A DNA stretch of 39,603 bases, from contig CABMII010000070.1 in the NCBI GenBank assembly GCA_902386255.1, positions 1-39,603 of the forward strand, in the 5' to 3' direction. The position numbers and the translations under genes are program-made. The DNA is from an uncultured archaeon. Lineage in GTDB: Archaea; Halobacteriota; Methanosarcinia; Methanosarcinales; Methanoperedenaceae. The notes under the pieces are model-generated. The model did no database searches and was not told the origin of the DNA. It worked only from the letters and a program-made list of their open reading frames with translations. Position 1 is the first letter of the stretch; the number at the start of each line of letters is the position of its first letter. This document shows, piece after piece, positions 1-7,889 of this stretch.

Positions 1-89
1 CCCTCAGCTATTTCTTTGCTGATATGGTATTTTCCTTTCTGAAATTCTATGTTCATGGCATCTGCATCAGGGTCGTATGTTATTTTCAT
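1..89 (-). CDS. DUF2283 family protein (partial, runs off the window)
   Basis: The reverse strand reads MKITYDPDADAMNIEF and continues off the left edge, so only about 29 residues are visible. The Y-D-x-x-x-D-A-x-x-I start is typical of the small DUF2283 family, which is often encoded beside DUF4258 proteins in toxin-antitoxin-like pairs. The ATG lies 8 nt after the stop codon of the DUF4258 gene, so the two are probably co-transcribed. The biochemical role of the family is unknown. Confidence 0.7.
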   Translation of the reverse strand, partial: MKITYDPDADAMNIEFQKGKYHISKEIAE

Positions 90-97
90 AATATCAC

Positions 98-328
98 TTA
101 GTATCTTTCCGGTTCTGTGAAATATGCGGTTATTACAACGTATTTTTCACTCCGCTGCGTGTATACTATTCTTAGGAGTTTGTTTCTTATAAGCTTATGC
201 GCAATCTGCTTTCCAAATGCGGCTTCCAGAACGGTGTCAGGATTTTTGAGCGAACGCTCAATTGTTGCCTTTGAAATCTTTCTTTCCGCTATTTTTTCTT
301 CGGCATGAAGCGTATAAACGACATCCAT
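98..328 (-). CDS. DUF4258 domain protein, possible toxin partner
   Basis: A 76-residue protein that starts MDVVYTLHAEEKIAERKIS and ends in V-V-I-T-A-Y. This is the compact pattern of the DUF4258 family: an H-A-x-x-K/R-x-x-E-R-x-I motif near the N-terminus and a strand-rich C-terminus. DUF4258 proteins resemble RelE/BrnT-like folds and are commonly paired with a DUF2283 gene, which is what follows here after 8 nt. A toxin-antitoxin function is inference from pairing and size. No direct regulator site is evident upstream. Confidence 0.7.
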   Translation of the reverse strand: MDVVYTLHAEEKIAERKISKATIERSLKNPDTVLEAAFGKQIAHKLIRNKLLRIVYTQRSEKYVVITAYFTEPERY

Positions 329-418
329 GAGAGATAGTAGCTTTGGGTAAATATAAATATACTTCTGTTTGCAGATATGCGATAATCTTAATATTGATAA
401 TAATAAGTGGATTAATTC

Positions 419-976
419 ATGCAGCGTCTTCCCCCAAACCAGCGTTTAACTTCAAATTTCCCTGTCCTCCACTTCGGAAAAGTGCCTGAATTTGACAAAG
501 GAACATGGGATTTTTGTGTTGAAGGTCTTGTAGAAAATCCGGTAACGCTTTCGTATGATGAATTCCTGACGCTTGAAAGGACGATTGATGTGAGTGATTT
601 TCATTGCGTGACCGGATGGAGCAGGTTTGATAATAAATGGGAAGGCGTACGTTTCAGCGATGTTGCAAAGCTCGTCATGCCCAAAAGTAATGCCAGGTTT
701 GCGACCATTGAGGCTGACGGCGGCTACACTACAACCCTGCCGCTCGCGGAGCTTATGGAGCCGGATGTGCTTTTTGCTTACGCTTTTGAAGGAAAACCGC
801 TTGAACCCATTCACGGCGGACCGCTTCGCCTCGTTGTCCCCAAAAAATATGCTTACAAGTGCGCCAAATGGGTAAGGAGGGTTGTATTCACCGAGAAGCA
901 GGAGCTTGGTTACTGGGAGCAGCGCGGGTACAGCAACAGCGCAGACCCGTGGAAGGAGGAGAGGTATTCGTATTAA
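419..976 (+). CDS. Sulfite oxidase/YedY-like molybdopterin-binding domain protein
   Basis: A 185-residue single-domain protein of the oxidoreductase molybdopterin-binding family. The segment around residues 57-68 (DVSDFHCVTGWS) places C63 where the family's molybdenum-ligating cysteine lies. The following W-x-G-V-R-F, G-G-Y-T-T-x-L-P and H-G-G-P-L-R-L-V-V-P stretches are also family hallmarks. There is no twin-arginine signal, so it is probably cytoplasmic, unlike MsrP/YedY. Substrate is not predictable. The gene stands alone and converges on pyrE, with the two ends overlapping by a few bases at 973-976. Confidence 0.88.
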   Translation: MQRLPPNQRLTSNFPVLHFGKVPEFDKGTWDFCVEGLVENPVTLSYDEFLTLERTIDVSDFHCVTGWSRFDNKWEGVRFSDVAKLVMPKSNARFATIEADGGYTTTLPLAELMEPDVLFAYAFEGKPLEPIHGGPLRLVVPKKYAYKCAKWVRRVVFTEKQELGYWEQRGYSNSADPWKEERYSY

Positions 977-1500
977 GATTCCAGCAGTTCACTTGCACTC
1001 ACAAGCGGTATGAGTTCGACACCTGCTTTCGAAAGAGCAGCAAGCGCCCCCTCCTCGCGGTCAACCACCACGATAACATACCGAACCACCACCCCTTCAC
1101 CCCGCAACATTTCTATCGCTTTCAGGACAGAACCGCCCGTCGTGGCAACGTCCTCGACCATTAAAACCGATTCACCAGGCCTGAATTCGCCCACGATTTG
1201 TCCCTTGGTACCATATTCTTTCACTTCTTTCCTGATAATTATCAGGGGCAATCCCGTTTCCAGCGATACGGCGACGGCTATGGGCACTCCCCCGAGAGCA
1301 ACGCAGCCTATATAATCCGCAGATATGGAATGTGAGCTTATTTTTTCCTTTATTTCGTGCGCTATGATTTTTAAAATTCGCGGGTTTGTGCTTGCTTTTT
1401 TTATATCGACATAATACCTGCTCTTCTTTCCCGAGGCAAGAGTAAAATCACCGAATTTTATAGCCCCGCATTCTTTCAAAGCTTCTGCAAGCATTACCAT
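973..1500 (-). CDS. pyrE: Orotate phosphoribosyltransferase
   Basis: 175 residues, the usual length for archaeal PyrE. It transfers ribose-5-phosphate from PRPP to orotate in UMP synthesis. The PRPP-binding loop VLMVEDVATTGGS is at residues 112-124, and the N-terminal F-T-L-A-S-G-K-K-S-R-Y-Y-V-D motif (residues 19-32) is characteristic. The first codons read ATG GTA ATG, so the start may be at 1500 or 1494. Either overlaps the end of the upstream carS gene, so translation is probably coupled. It is the last gene of the deaminase-carS-pyrE operon. Confidence 0.93.
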   Translation of the reverse strand: MVMLAEALKECGAIKFGDFTLASGKKSRYYVDIKKASTNPRILKIIAHEIKEKISSHSISADYIGCVALGGVPIAVAVSLETGLPLIIIRKEVKEYGTKGQIVGEFRPGESVLMVEDVATTGGSVLKAIEMLRGEGVVVRYVIVVVDREEGALAALSKAGVELIPLVSASELLES

Positions 1501-2048
1501 GGCTCCTTTTTTAGTTTAAGATAATACCCGATTATATTGGTCAGGCGATGGAGAATCGGGGTGAAAATGATGACCGTAATTATTATCCAGAAAGTAAAGT
1601 TACCAGTAAACCATTTCGGGTCTACAATGTACGCCAGAATCCATGCTCCTGCCACAAAATCCAGTTGGTCAACAAGCGGCAATTGGTCTCCCCGGGCTAA
1701 TCCCAGTCGGCGTTTAAAAAAACTCTTTACGATATCACCAAGCAATGCGCCGAACGAAAGGGCAACTACCGCGCTGAGAGTAAATGCCCCAAGTGAAAAT
1801 TGAGGCTGCACCTGCATCTGGATAAGTCCGATAATAATGCCGCATACTGTCCCCCCGATAAGTCCCCGATAAGTCTTTCCGTCACCCAATATTCTTCGCC
1901 CGTCCTTCCAGTTCTTCCCAAAATCTATGGGTGTCCCGCCCCCGAATACGACGGCTGTGGGATTTGCAATATAAGCCGGAAGCATCAACCACGTTGCTTT
2001 GAGAATGTATCCGGTTATTATTGCAATCAGTTCGAACATATATTTCAA
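1494..2048 (-). CDS. carS: CDP-archaeol synthase (CarS, DUF46)
   Basis: A 184-residue polytopic membrane protein that activates unsaturated archaeol phosphate with CTP in archaeal phospholipid synthesis. The segments PAYIANPTAVVFGGGTPIDFGK and, later, GDGKTYRGLIGG and GDIVKSFFKRRLG are the conserved CTP/metal-binding motifs of the family. Hydrophobic segments at both ends and the middle suggest about five transmembrane helices. The start overlaps the stop of the deaminase gene by 4 bp and the end overlaps pyrE. The archaeal-only function supports the taxonomic assignment. Confidence 0.92.
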   Translation of the reverse strand: MKYMFELIAIITGYILKATWLMLPAYIANPTAVVFGGGTPIDFGKNWKDGRRILGDGKTYRGLIGGTVCGIIIGLIQMQVQPQFSLGAFTLSAVVALSFGALLGDIVKSFFKRRLGLARGDQLPLVDQLDFVAGAWILAYIVDPKWFTGNFTFWIIITVIIFTPILHRLTNIIGYYLKLKKEPW

Positions 2049-2491
2049 GAGCTCCCTAATTGCTCGACTTTCACGCCTGCCTTGTCAAAAAAGTTCAGGG
2101 CTTCCTTATCAGGATAAACTACCCCGAATACCACTTTTTCAATCCTGGCATTGATAAGCATCTTTGCGCACAGGATACAGGGCTGGTGGGTGCAATAGAC
2201 AGTTGCATTCTCGATACTCACGCCATGAAGTGCAGCCTGTATAATGGCGTTCTGTTCTGCGTGAACTGCGCGGCAGAGTTCATGCCGCGTCCCCGAAGCA
2301 ATATTATTTTGCTGCCTTATGCATCCGATATCAAGGCAGTGTTCAAGGTTTCTAGGAGCGCCGTTATAACCCGTGGAAAGTATCCTTTTATCTTTCACGA
2401 TGACGGCGCCGACCTGGTTCCGGAGGCAGGTGGAGCGTTTTGCAACTATGGTCGCTATCTCCATGAAGTATTCATCTATTGTGGGTCGCAT
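2045..2491 (-). CDS. Deoxycytidylate (dCMP) deaminase family protein
   Basis: Zinc-dependent cytidine/dCMP deaminase fold. HAEQNA at about residues 79-84 supplies the catalytic His-Ala-Glu, and PCILC at 106-110 supplies the two zinc cysteines. An additional Cys/His-rich segment (about residues 52-75) is seen in ComEB-type dCMP deaminases. Likely reaction: dCMP to dUMP for thymidylate synthesis. An in-frame TTG lies two codons upstream at 2497; I prefer the ATG. It is first in the operon with carS and pyrE (4-bp overlap with carS) and divergent from queC. Confidence 0.88.
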   Translation of the reverse strand: MRPTIDEYFMEIATIVAKRSTCLRNQVGAVIVKDKRILSTGYNGAPRNLEHCLDIGCIRQQNNIASGTRHELCRAVHAEQNAIIQAALHGVSIENATVYCTHQPCILCAKMLINARIEKVVFGVVYPDKEALNFFDKAGVKVEQLGSS

Positions 2492-2548
2492 CGGCAATTA
2501 ATAAGCGCCAAACGATAAATATTTACTGCTTAAAAATCAATAGTCATT

Positions 2549-3229
2549 ATGAAATCCATTGTTTTGCTTTCATCTGGTCTTGATTCAACGGTTGCTTTCA
2601 AGGAAGCTTTTAACAGGTGCGACGAAGTGGTTTGCGTGACATTTGATTACGGGCAGAGGGCTCACGAAAAAGAGATTGCTTTTGCAAAAACCATCTGCAA
2701 GCGGTTCAGGGTTGGCCACATTATAATATCTTTACCATGGTACGGCACTTTTCGCGGCGCGCTTACAGGCGGCGGGGTGATGCCGAAAATATCGGGGCAT
2801 GAACTTGATGATAAAGAAATTACACAAAAAAGCGCTGAAGAAGTCTGGGTTCCTGCCCGCAATGTTGTCTTTCTTTCAATAGGGGCAGCGCTTGCTGAGA
2901 ACTATAAATATGACCTTATTGTTACGGGATTTGACGCCGAAGAAGCTGCAACTTTCCCTGATAATACACCTGAATTCGTTGAGCATTTCAACGAAATGCT
3001 TAAATTCGGTACGCTGACGCACCCGACTGTCTATACGCCGCTTATTTCCATGAATAAAGCCGATATCGTCAGGCGTGGACTGGAAATTGATGCGCCTCTT
3101 GAATGGTCATGGTCATGCTATGAGGGCAAGGAAAAACCATGTGGCGTATGCGAGTCGTGCCTCAGGCGGAAGCGTGCTTTTGATATGGTTGGGGCAAAAG
3201 ACCCATTGCTTGAACGAATAGGGGTTTAA
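2549..3229 (+). CDS. queC: 7-cyano-7-deazaguanine synthase
   Basis: 226 residues. Makes preQ0 from 7-carboxy-7-deazaguanine using ATP and ammonia; in archaea preQ0 feeds archaeosine in tRNA. The PP-loop is LLSSGLDST at residues 6-14, a Ser-for-Gly variant of SGGxDS. The zinc site is C190, C198, C201 and C204 near the C-terminus. A TATA-like AAATATTTA at 2517-2525 lies 23 nt before the ATG, so the transcript is probably leaderless. The tgtA gene that uses the product is 6.6 kb downstream. Confidence 0.95.
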   Translation: MKSIVLLSSGLDSTVAFKEAFNRCDEVVCVTFDYGQRAHEKEIAFAKTICKRFRVGHIIISLPWYGTFRGALTGGGVMPKISGHELDDKEITQKSAEEVWVPARNVVFLSIGAALAENYKYDLIVTGFDAEEAATFPDNTPEFVEHFNEMLKFGTLTHPTVYTPLISMNKADIVRRGLEIDAPLEWSWSCYEGKEKPCGVCESCLRRKRAFDMVGAKDPLLERIGV

Positions 3230-3235
3230 TTCACG

Positions 3236-3350
3236 CAGAGTAGGCTATGAATTGCGGTTCATAGATTGCAATGGGAAAGCCATAGGCGCCGATTAGTTGT
3301 GATGGAACACGGATTGCGCGGATTACACAGATTTGCACGGATTAAAAAAA
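3236..3350. repeat. Repeat B, copy 1 left half
   Basis: Matches 23783-23903. It contains a small hairpin (CTATGAA 3245-3251 with TTCATAG 3258-3264). Next comes the left arm of a long hairpin starting GAACACGGAT at 3305-3314. The match ends in a run of A at 3344-3350. The matching right arm lies 2.75 kb away, at 6102-6146. Confidence 0.8.
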
Positions 3351-3398
3351 TAAAGATTTCCTGATTTAATCGCTTTCGCCGCCGAATTTAGTCGCCTT

Positions 3399-3974
3399 TT
3401 ATCTTTCAGGAACCTTATACCAATCTCCAAACCATTCATGATAAAGCCAACCCAAAATTCTCAATTCAGCTCCTAAAATATCATCGTCCATAAAATTTTG
3501 TTTGAATAGTTCTCGTTCTTTTCCAGCAGGAATTTTTTGTATTTCTTTTTCATAAACAAATTTTTTAAAATTCAAATTGTACTTATAAGCAATTTCGCCA
3601 GAAGTTATAAGAGTTTTACTTCCAGCGTCGCCGAGCTTGTCTAAAAAATCCTTAAAATCTGTTTTTGAAGCTCCCCTCAAATTTTTAATGTCTTGTACTA
3701 ACTTTGCAACAAACCAATCCGTCAAATTATCAAATTTTCTATCTTTTGACGGATTGTACCCCAATGGGACAAACGGAGCGTAACCAGCTTCAAAAACAAT
3801 GTTTGGGCTTCTACTGGAAACATCATTTGCGAATGGGTCGTTTTTGACAAACCATTTTACAAATTCACGTACCTTATCTTCAACAAGCGTTTCATCCCGC
3901 GATAAAGTTGGAAATCCTCCAGAGGTTTTTAACAACTGCGGTTTGTCTCCTATTTTTCTTTCTTTGTTTTGCAT
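3399..3974 (-). CDS. Hypothetical protein, islet gene 4
   Basis: A 191-residue soluble protein, rich in Lys, Asp and aromatic residues, with no signal peptide or transmembrane segment. I do not recognise a family. The C-terminal part ends in an aromatic-rich segment (LGWLYHEWFGDWYKV), and there is a central E-A-G-Y-A-P-F-V-P-L-G-Y stretch. It starts 2 nt after the stop of the 247-residue gene and is the last of four co-directional genes. Base composition is visibly more AT-rich than the flanking pyrE/queC region, as expected of acquired DNA. Confidence 0.7.
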   Translation of the reverse strand: MQNKERKIGDKPQLLKTSGGFPTLSRDETLVEDKVREFVKWFVKNDPFANDVSSRSPNIVFEAGYAPFVPLGYNPSKDRKFDNLTDWFVAKLVQDIKNLRGASKTDFKDFLDKLGDAGSKTLITSGEIAYKYNLNFKKFVYEKEIQKIPAGKERELFKQNFMDDDILGAELRILGWLYHEWFGDWYKVPER

Positions 3975-3976
3975 AG

Positions 3977-4720
3977 TTATAAATTCCCAGCTTTTATTTC
4001 TTTGCGAATTAAAGCGTTAAAGGTAGATGATTCTTCAATTTCATTTTTGTATTTTTCTGAATTGTCCCTTGCTCTTTTTTCGATATAAATATTTATCCTA
4101 TTTTTTAGCTCGCAAGGCAGTGGCTTATCATCATCAGTTGTATGGTTGGTGTCATCAGGCTCGCCATATATTGGGTCATATATTGGGTGAAATTTTCTTA
4201 CTTTTTCAGCCGCCTTAGCCCCCGCCTTTTCTTTAGATGATTCATTGCTTTTTTCAAGCTCTGAGATAAAAAGCCCCATCTTCACAATATTTTCTTGTTT
4301 CAATATTAGGCGTCTTTCAATGTCGTTTAGATTCCACCACCATCTAACATCTTCCTCCATGACTCCTTCTTTTTTTATCTCAGGAAGTTTTTGCCTTATA
4401 CTTTCAGCTATTTTTTTAATTGTTTGGTTATCACTTCCAGCATCCCCCAAAATAATATCTCCTAAATTTTGAGGTATATAATAAGTCCCTCCTTTTTTTG
4501 ATTCTTCGATAGCTTTGTCAAGCATATCCTCAGTCATTTTTTTAGCTTCGGCAGAAGATATACCCTCCATACTGTCGTTCGGTAGATGCGGCATACCTAT
4601 GACTAAACATATTCTTTTAGTTTCGGTGGAAGATAGACCCATCTTACTCAACCTTTGTGAATAATCATTTAACAATGCTTTTTCTATATTGTTGTATTTT
4701 AAAAAATTGAAAAGTCCCAT
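3977..4720 (-). CDS. Hypothetical protein, islet gene 3
   Basis: A 247-residue, highly charged, mostly helical protein without membrane segments. I do not recognise it. An N-terminal helical region is followed by V-I-G-M-P-H-L-P. After a Lys/Glu-rich middle there is an acidic stretch (TNHTTDDDKPLPCELKNRI) and a helical C-terminus. Its first 22 bp overlap the end of the upstream two-helix membrane gene in another frame, which suggests tight co-expression. It may act with that membrane protein, but function is unknown. Confidence 0.7.
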   Translation of the reverse strand: MGLFNFLKYNNIEKALLNDYSQRLSKMGLSSTETKRICLVIGMPHLPNDSMEGISSAEAKKMTEDMLDKAIEESKKGGTYYIPQNLGDIILGDAGSDNQTIKKIAESIRQKLPEIKKEGVMEEDVRWWWNLNDIERRLILKQENIVKMGLFISELEKSNESSKEKAGAKAAEKVRKFHPIYDPIYGEPDDTNHTTDDDKPLPCELKNRINIYIEKRARDNSEKYKNEIEESSTFNALIRKEIKAGNL

Positions 4721-5073
4721 AAATTTCCCTCTTTTGGTTCTTGTTTTTCCGTATCTTTTTTCAAGCTTGCTTGAATAAATTTCTTAGCAGTAATTCGTCT
4801 TTGGATTCTGTATCCAATGTATGTTAATATCAAACCAATAATACCAAACCCTATAACTGCACCCCAATCTGCAGTCAAAAGAGAAAATAATGCTATAAGT
4901 TCTAGAAAACCGCCAATATAGGCAAATGGTTTTGCCAACCAATGACTTTTTTCTGGTTTTTCTAAAGATTCAATGGCTTCAAGTTGTTCTTCGCTCATCT
5001 CATCTGGTTCTAAACCCATACCCTTCATTCTCTTTACTGTAGCCTCTGATAGTTTTGGCTTTTCTTTATACAT
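4699..5073 (-). CDS. Small two-helix membrane protein, islet gene 2
   Basis: 124 residues. The N-terminal half is charged (EPDEMSEEQLEAIESLEKPE). Two adjacent hydrophobic segments follow, roughly residues 49-67 (FAYIGGFLELIALFSLL) and 72-90 (AVIGFGIIGLILTYIGYRI), then a basic C-terminal tail. It lies 18 nt after the HEPN-like gene and overlaps the next gene. A small membrane partner beside a HEPN protein is a layout seen in defence modules, but I recognise no family. Confidence 0.7.
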   Translation of the reverse strand: MYKEKPKLSEATVKRMKGMGLEPDEMSEEQLEAIESLEKPEKSHWLAKPFAYIGGFLELIALFSLLTADWGAVIGFGIIGLILTYIGYRIQRRITAKKFIQASLKKDTEKQEPKEGNLWDFSIF

Positions 5074-5091
5074 AATATTTTTTAGTGATTA

Positions 5092-5958
5092 TTAAACAAA
5101 TCGATTATTTTTATCTCGTATATCATCAATTATTCCAACTAAGTGAAAAGGTATATGTTCTAAATGTATTCTTACCTCTTTGCCATTTAGTTTTTCATAT
5201 GTATAAATATAAGGAATGCCTGAACTGTCTTTTATTTCGGTTATTAAATGTTTCACATATTCTGCACTTTTAATCATCTCTGGTAAATCATCTTTAATGA
5301 GAATAAAATTGATTGCTTCAATACATTCCATCATTATAGTAATATGTGGCGTAATTTCAAATGTAGGAGGAAGCCTTTGAATCTCGCTTTTAAGTGGAAG
5401 CCCCCATTTGTCATATCTTAACAATTCATCCCGAACGAACTCTACCTTAAAGGAATGATGAACATCGTTTGAACCTGGAATCAAAGACTTCTGCAATGAT
5501 ATCTCACCAACTGGCATTCCAAAATGTTGAGCATAGTTTCTCATTTTAGAAAGGAACCTATATGAAAAATGGTTATCATAGGCATTACTACAAGCACACT
5601 CAAATAGTCTAACCCTTTGGGAATCTTTTTCATTCTTTTTTTTGAGATTAGTTTCGGAGAGGTCTAAGTAACTACGGATAGATGATAGAAAGTTCATTAT
5701 ATATCTATTTATGTTCAGATTCATACGTTCAATCCGAGAAAAACTCATCGAAGGAATATTAGTAAATTCTTCGAAGTATTGATTCAATATGTTTTCGTAG
5801 TCTTTATAATTCATATATGCAATTGTAAAAAGTTGTAGTTCGCCTGAAAAATCTGTGAGGCACGTGATAGCTCTCTCATACTCTTCATACTCTGCATGGT
5901 TTAGTTCTCGGATTGGGATAAATTTATTTTCTTTTTGTATTACTAGATATTTATTCAT
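5092..5958 (-). CDS. HEPN-like protein, islet gene 1
   Basis: A 288-residue, mostly helical protein. R140-N-Y-A-Q-H145 forms an R-x4-H motif after a predicted helix (FSYRFLSKMR), which is the catalytic signature of HEPN-type RNases. The upstream helical region (FLSSIRSYLDLSETNL) would supply the partner helices of a HEPN bundle. HEPN proteins act in toxin-antitoxin, abortive-infection and other RNA-targeting systems. It heads the four-gene islet operon. The fold assignment rests on the motif and helix context, so it is moderate. Confidence 0.6.
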   Translation of the reverse strand: MNKYLVIQKENKFIPIRELNHAEYEEYERAITCLTDFSGELQLFTIAYMNYKDYENILNQYFEEFTNIPSMSFSRIERMNLNINRYIMNFLSSIRSYLDLSETNLKKKNEKDSQRVRLFECACSNAYDNHFSYRFLSKMRNYAQHFGMPVGEISLQKSLIPGSNDVHHSFKVEFVRDELLRYDKWGLPLKSEIQRLPPTFEITPHITIMMECIEAINFILIKDDLPEMIKSAEYVKHLITEIKDSSGIPYIYTYEKLNGKEVRIHLEHIPFHLVGIIDDIRDKNNRFV

Positions 5959-6101
5959 CTAATATCCTCTGAAACCAAATGTATCCAATGGACTTATAAT
6001 ATTGCTCCTATGGGTACCTGATTTTTGATTTATAATTTCTGAAGTAATCTACCACAAAATCAAGCCACAAGATAGGATATGTGTTTATATTTTCTTATAC
6101 G

Positions 6102-6155
6102 TTAAAAAATCCGTGAATATCCGTCTAATCCGTGTCATCAGTGTTCTGATTTACG
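6102..6155. repeat. Repeat B, copy 1 right half
   Basis: Matches the right half of the intact repeat at about 23900-23950 (ATCCGTG...ATCCGT...AATCCGTGTCAT). It ends with ATCAGTGTTC at 6137-6146, which pairs with the left arm at 3305-3314 except for one base. It begins in a TTAAAAAAT run, like the end of the left half. Confidence 0.8.
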
Positions 6156-6186
6156 ATTTTTACACTTTCTAATTTGCGGTGATTTA

Positions 6187-6615
6187 TTACTCAAGCTCAA
6201 ACTTGATGGTACATTCACCCACAACGCCCGGCTTTTCCACACCCTTAGTTATCACGTTTCTCCCGATTTTCTTGACAGCCGCGTACTTGGCAGCCTGCAC
6301 AATAGGACATGCAGTTGCCACCCCTTCTTTCCTCAATATCTCATTCCCGTGGCAGATGGCACATCCTTTTATGTCCAGCGAATAATTCTTGTCATCACAT
6401 TTGACTTTTACCTGTTTTGCAAATTCAAGCTGGTTCTTCAGGTAATTCTCAAAACTCTGCGCGAACTCGCCATTGTTATCGAATTTTCCAGCTTTATCAG
6501 CCCAGTTGTCTGCCATTATCGAACCGACTTTTGCATTTACCTTCTTGGCATCCTCGCCCAGTGCTTTTATAACGGTGCTGTGGTATTGTTTAAAGAAATT
6601 CAGGCTTGTTGTCAT
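6187..6615 (-). CDS. Conserved archaeal Cys-containing protein of unknown function
   Basis: A 142-residue soluble protein. An N-terminal helical part (about residues 1-75) is followed by a Cys-containing C-terminal half with C-A-I-C-H-G, A-T-A-C-P-I-V and G-E-C-T-I-K-F. CAICH formally matches the c-haem CxxCH motif, but there is no signal peptide, so an iron-sulfur or zinc role is more plausible. The arrangement recalls small archaeal ligand-binding proteins such as the V4R type, though I cannot assign a family. It is monocistronic, facing the repeat B right half. Confidence 0.65.
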   Translation of the reverse strand: MTTSLNFFKQYHSTVIKALGEDAKKVNAKVGSIMADNWADKAGKFDNNGEFAQSFENYLKNQLEFAKQVKVKCDDKNYSLDIKGCAICHGNEILRKEGVATACPIVQAAKYAAVKKIGRNVITKGVEKPGVVGECTIKFELE

Positions 6616-6716
6616 GTAACCTCCAAATTCTAAGTTTTGACAAAATTATACATAACCGTTATCAAATATATAGATTTTGCTTGAAATTTTCTTGAAAATA
6701 TTGTATCCAAAAAACC

Positions 6717-6863
6717 CTATAATCCATCCTTGGAATAAAACCTCATGCCAAAATGCTCGCATTGGCCGCTTTCGCATTGTGCATCGAGCCTTCGTTCACA
6801 ATGGGAATGCGTCAGGAGTCTTATCGCCATATCATGTTTTTCGCAATACGGTGAGACTATCAT
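6717..6863 (-). CDS. 48-residue Cys-rich mini-protein
   Basis: A short frame reads MIVSPYCEKHDMAIRLL and ends FYSKDGL, with four cysteines (C7, C22, C30, C35) and several His. This could form one zinc site. A strong ribosome-binding site, GGGAGGAATTAA, lies directly before the ATG at 6863-6861, which is the main reason to believe it. It sits alone in what would otherwise be a 390-bp gap. No family is recognised. Confidence 0.55.
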   Translation of the reverse strand: MIVSPYCEKHDMAIRLLTHSHCERRLDAQCESGQCEHFGMRFYSKDGL

Positions 6864-7005
6864 TTAATTCCTCCCTGATTAACGACATGATTTATTTGAA
6901 TTAATCGTTAACAAAAAGGATATGAAGCCTATACTATATAATATTTACCATTATATATATTATTCTAATTATCATCATAACCATAGGATTTTCCAAAATA
7001 AAAAT

Positions 7006-7533
7006 CTACCAGCGTGAACCGAATTTTTCTCGGAAAACAAGTTCATCGAGAATTTTCCTCTCAGAAATCCTCGTTTTATTTACCGGATGACCCAGAGCGA
7101 CCACAGCCATTAATTCATACGATTCCGGCGCTCCAAGGACTTCATTGACTTTCTCTTTGTTTTTCAATATCTCGCCAAGCCACACGCCGCCGAGCCCCAT
7201 CGAATGGATCGCAAGCAGCATATTCTGGATGCAGGCTCCTATAGATTGGATGTCCTTGGTGTAATTATACATGTGGTCTTTGTCAAGAAAAACCACTATC
7301 AGCACAGGCGCATTTTTTATGGTCGGGCCATATTCGGTAAGTTTTGATAGAGCCGTTTTTGTATCAGGGTTTCTCACAATAATAAAGCGCCATGCCTGGT
7401 TATTTAATCCTGAAGGCGCCCATTTCCCTGCTTCTAAAATCTCCTCAATTGCATCATCGCTTATGCCCGTTTCAGTGAAACCACGAACGCTTCGGCGGGT
7501 CTTGATCGCTTCAATGGTTTCCACGATTATCAC
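7006..7533 (-). CDS. Nitroreductase family FMN oxidoreductase
   Basis: 175 residues. The start V-E-T-I-E-A-I-K-T-R-R-S-V-R-G-F is the classic FMN phosphate-binding segment of the family. It continues with W-A-P-S-G-L-N-N-Q-A-W-R-F and, later, G-L-G-G-V-W-L-G and A-L-G-H-P. It should use FMN and NAD(P)H to reduce nitro or quinone substrates; the physiological substrate is unknown. Translation starts at GTG, overlapping the stop of the upstream Zn-ribbon gene by 4 bp, so the two are coupled. Confidence 0.93.
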   Translation of the reverse strand: MIIVETIEAIKTRRSVRGFTETGISDDAIEEILEAGKWAPSGLNNQAWRFIIVRNPDTKTALSKLTEYGPTIKNAPVLIVVFLDKDHMYNYTKDIQSIGACIQNMLLAIHSMGLGGVWLGEILKNKEKVNEVLGAPESYELMAVVALGHPVNKTRISERKILDELVFREKFGSRW

Positions 7534-7865
7534 CCGTACATCTGGGGGTCTGGCGGCTGCGATTGTAGCATGGGAATGAGATTCTCAAGCGATAAAGGAA
7601 ATACCACGATTATTTCTTTACCGCATTCGGGGCATTTTCTTGTTAGTTGCAGGGGCGTGACATTAATGGTTTCATCATATACCGATTCGGATATAAAGGG
7701 GCTCAGAATAGGGACAGGCTGTCCGAAATTGAACTCTCCTCCTGCTAAAAATTCAAAATAAGTAATATTATCCGAATAACCGCATTTGCAGCTAATTTCG
7801 ATTTTGTTTTTTAAGAACTTATTATACCTGTTTTTCTGCGATAATGAAACGATAGTATCTTTCAT
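7530..7865 (-). CDS. Zinc-ribbon/CpXC-like protein
   Basis: 111 residues. An N-terminal C-K-C-G-Y and a later C-P-E-C-G form two metal-binding pairs about 50 residues apart, consistent with a split zinc ribbon like that of CpXC-domain proteins. The region between is strand-rich (FEFLAGGEFNFGQPVPIL). The gene directly precedes and overlaps the nitroreductase gene (4 bp). A role for the pair is not apparent. Confidence 0.6.
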   Translation of the reverse strand: MKDTIVSLSQKNRYNKFLKNKIEISCKCGYSDNITYFEFLAGGEFNFGQPVPILSPFISESVYDETINVTPLQLTRKCPECGKEIIVVFPLSLENLIPMLQSQPPDPQMYG

Positions 7866-7889
7866 CGTACTAAGATTGACCTTCCTGTA

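Noticed and set aside
6187-6615. CAICH as a c-type haem site
   Set aside because: No signal peptide or other cytochrome feature; a cytoplasmic Cys-containing protein is more likely.
6677-6904. 75-codon forward ORF
   Set aside because: No ribosome-binding site and no recognisable composition; the opposite strand carries a Cys-rich mini-protein with a strong GGGAGG.
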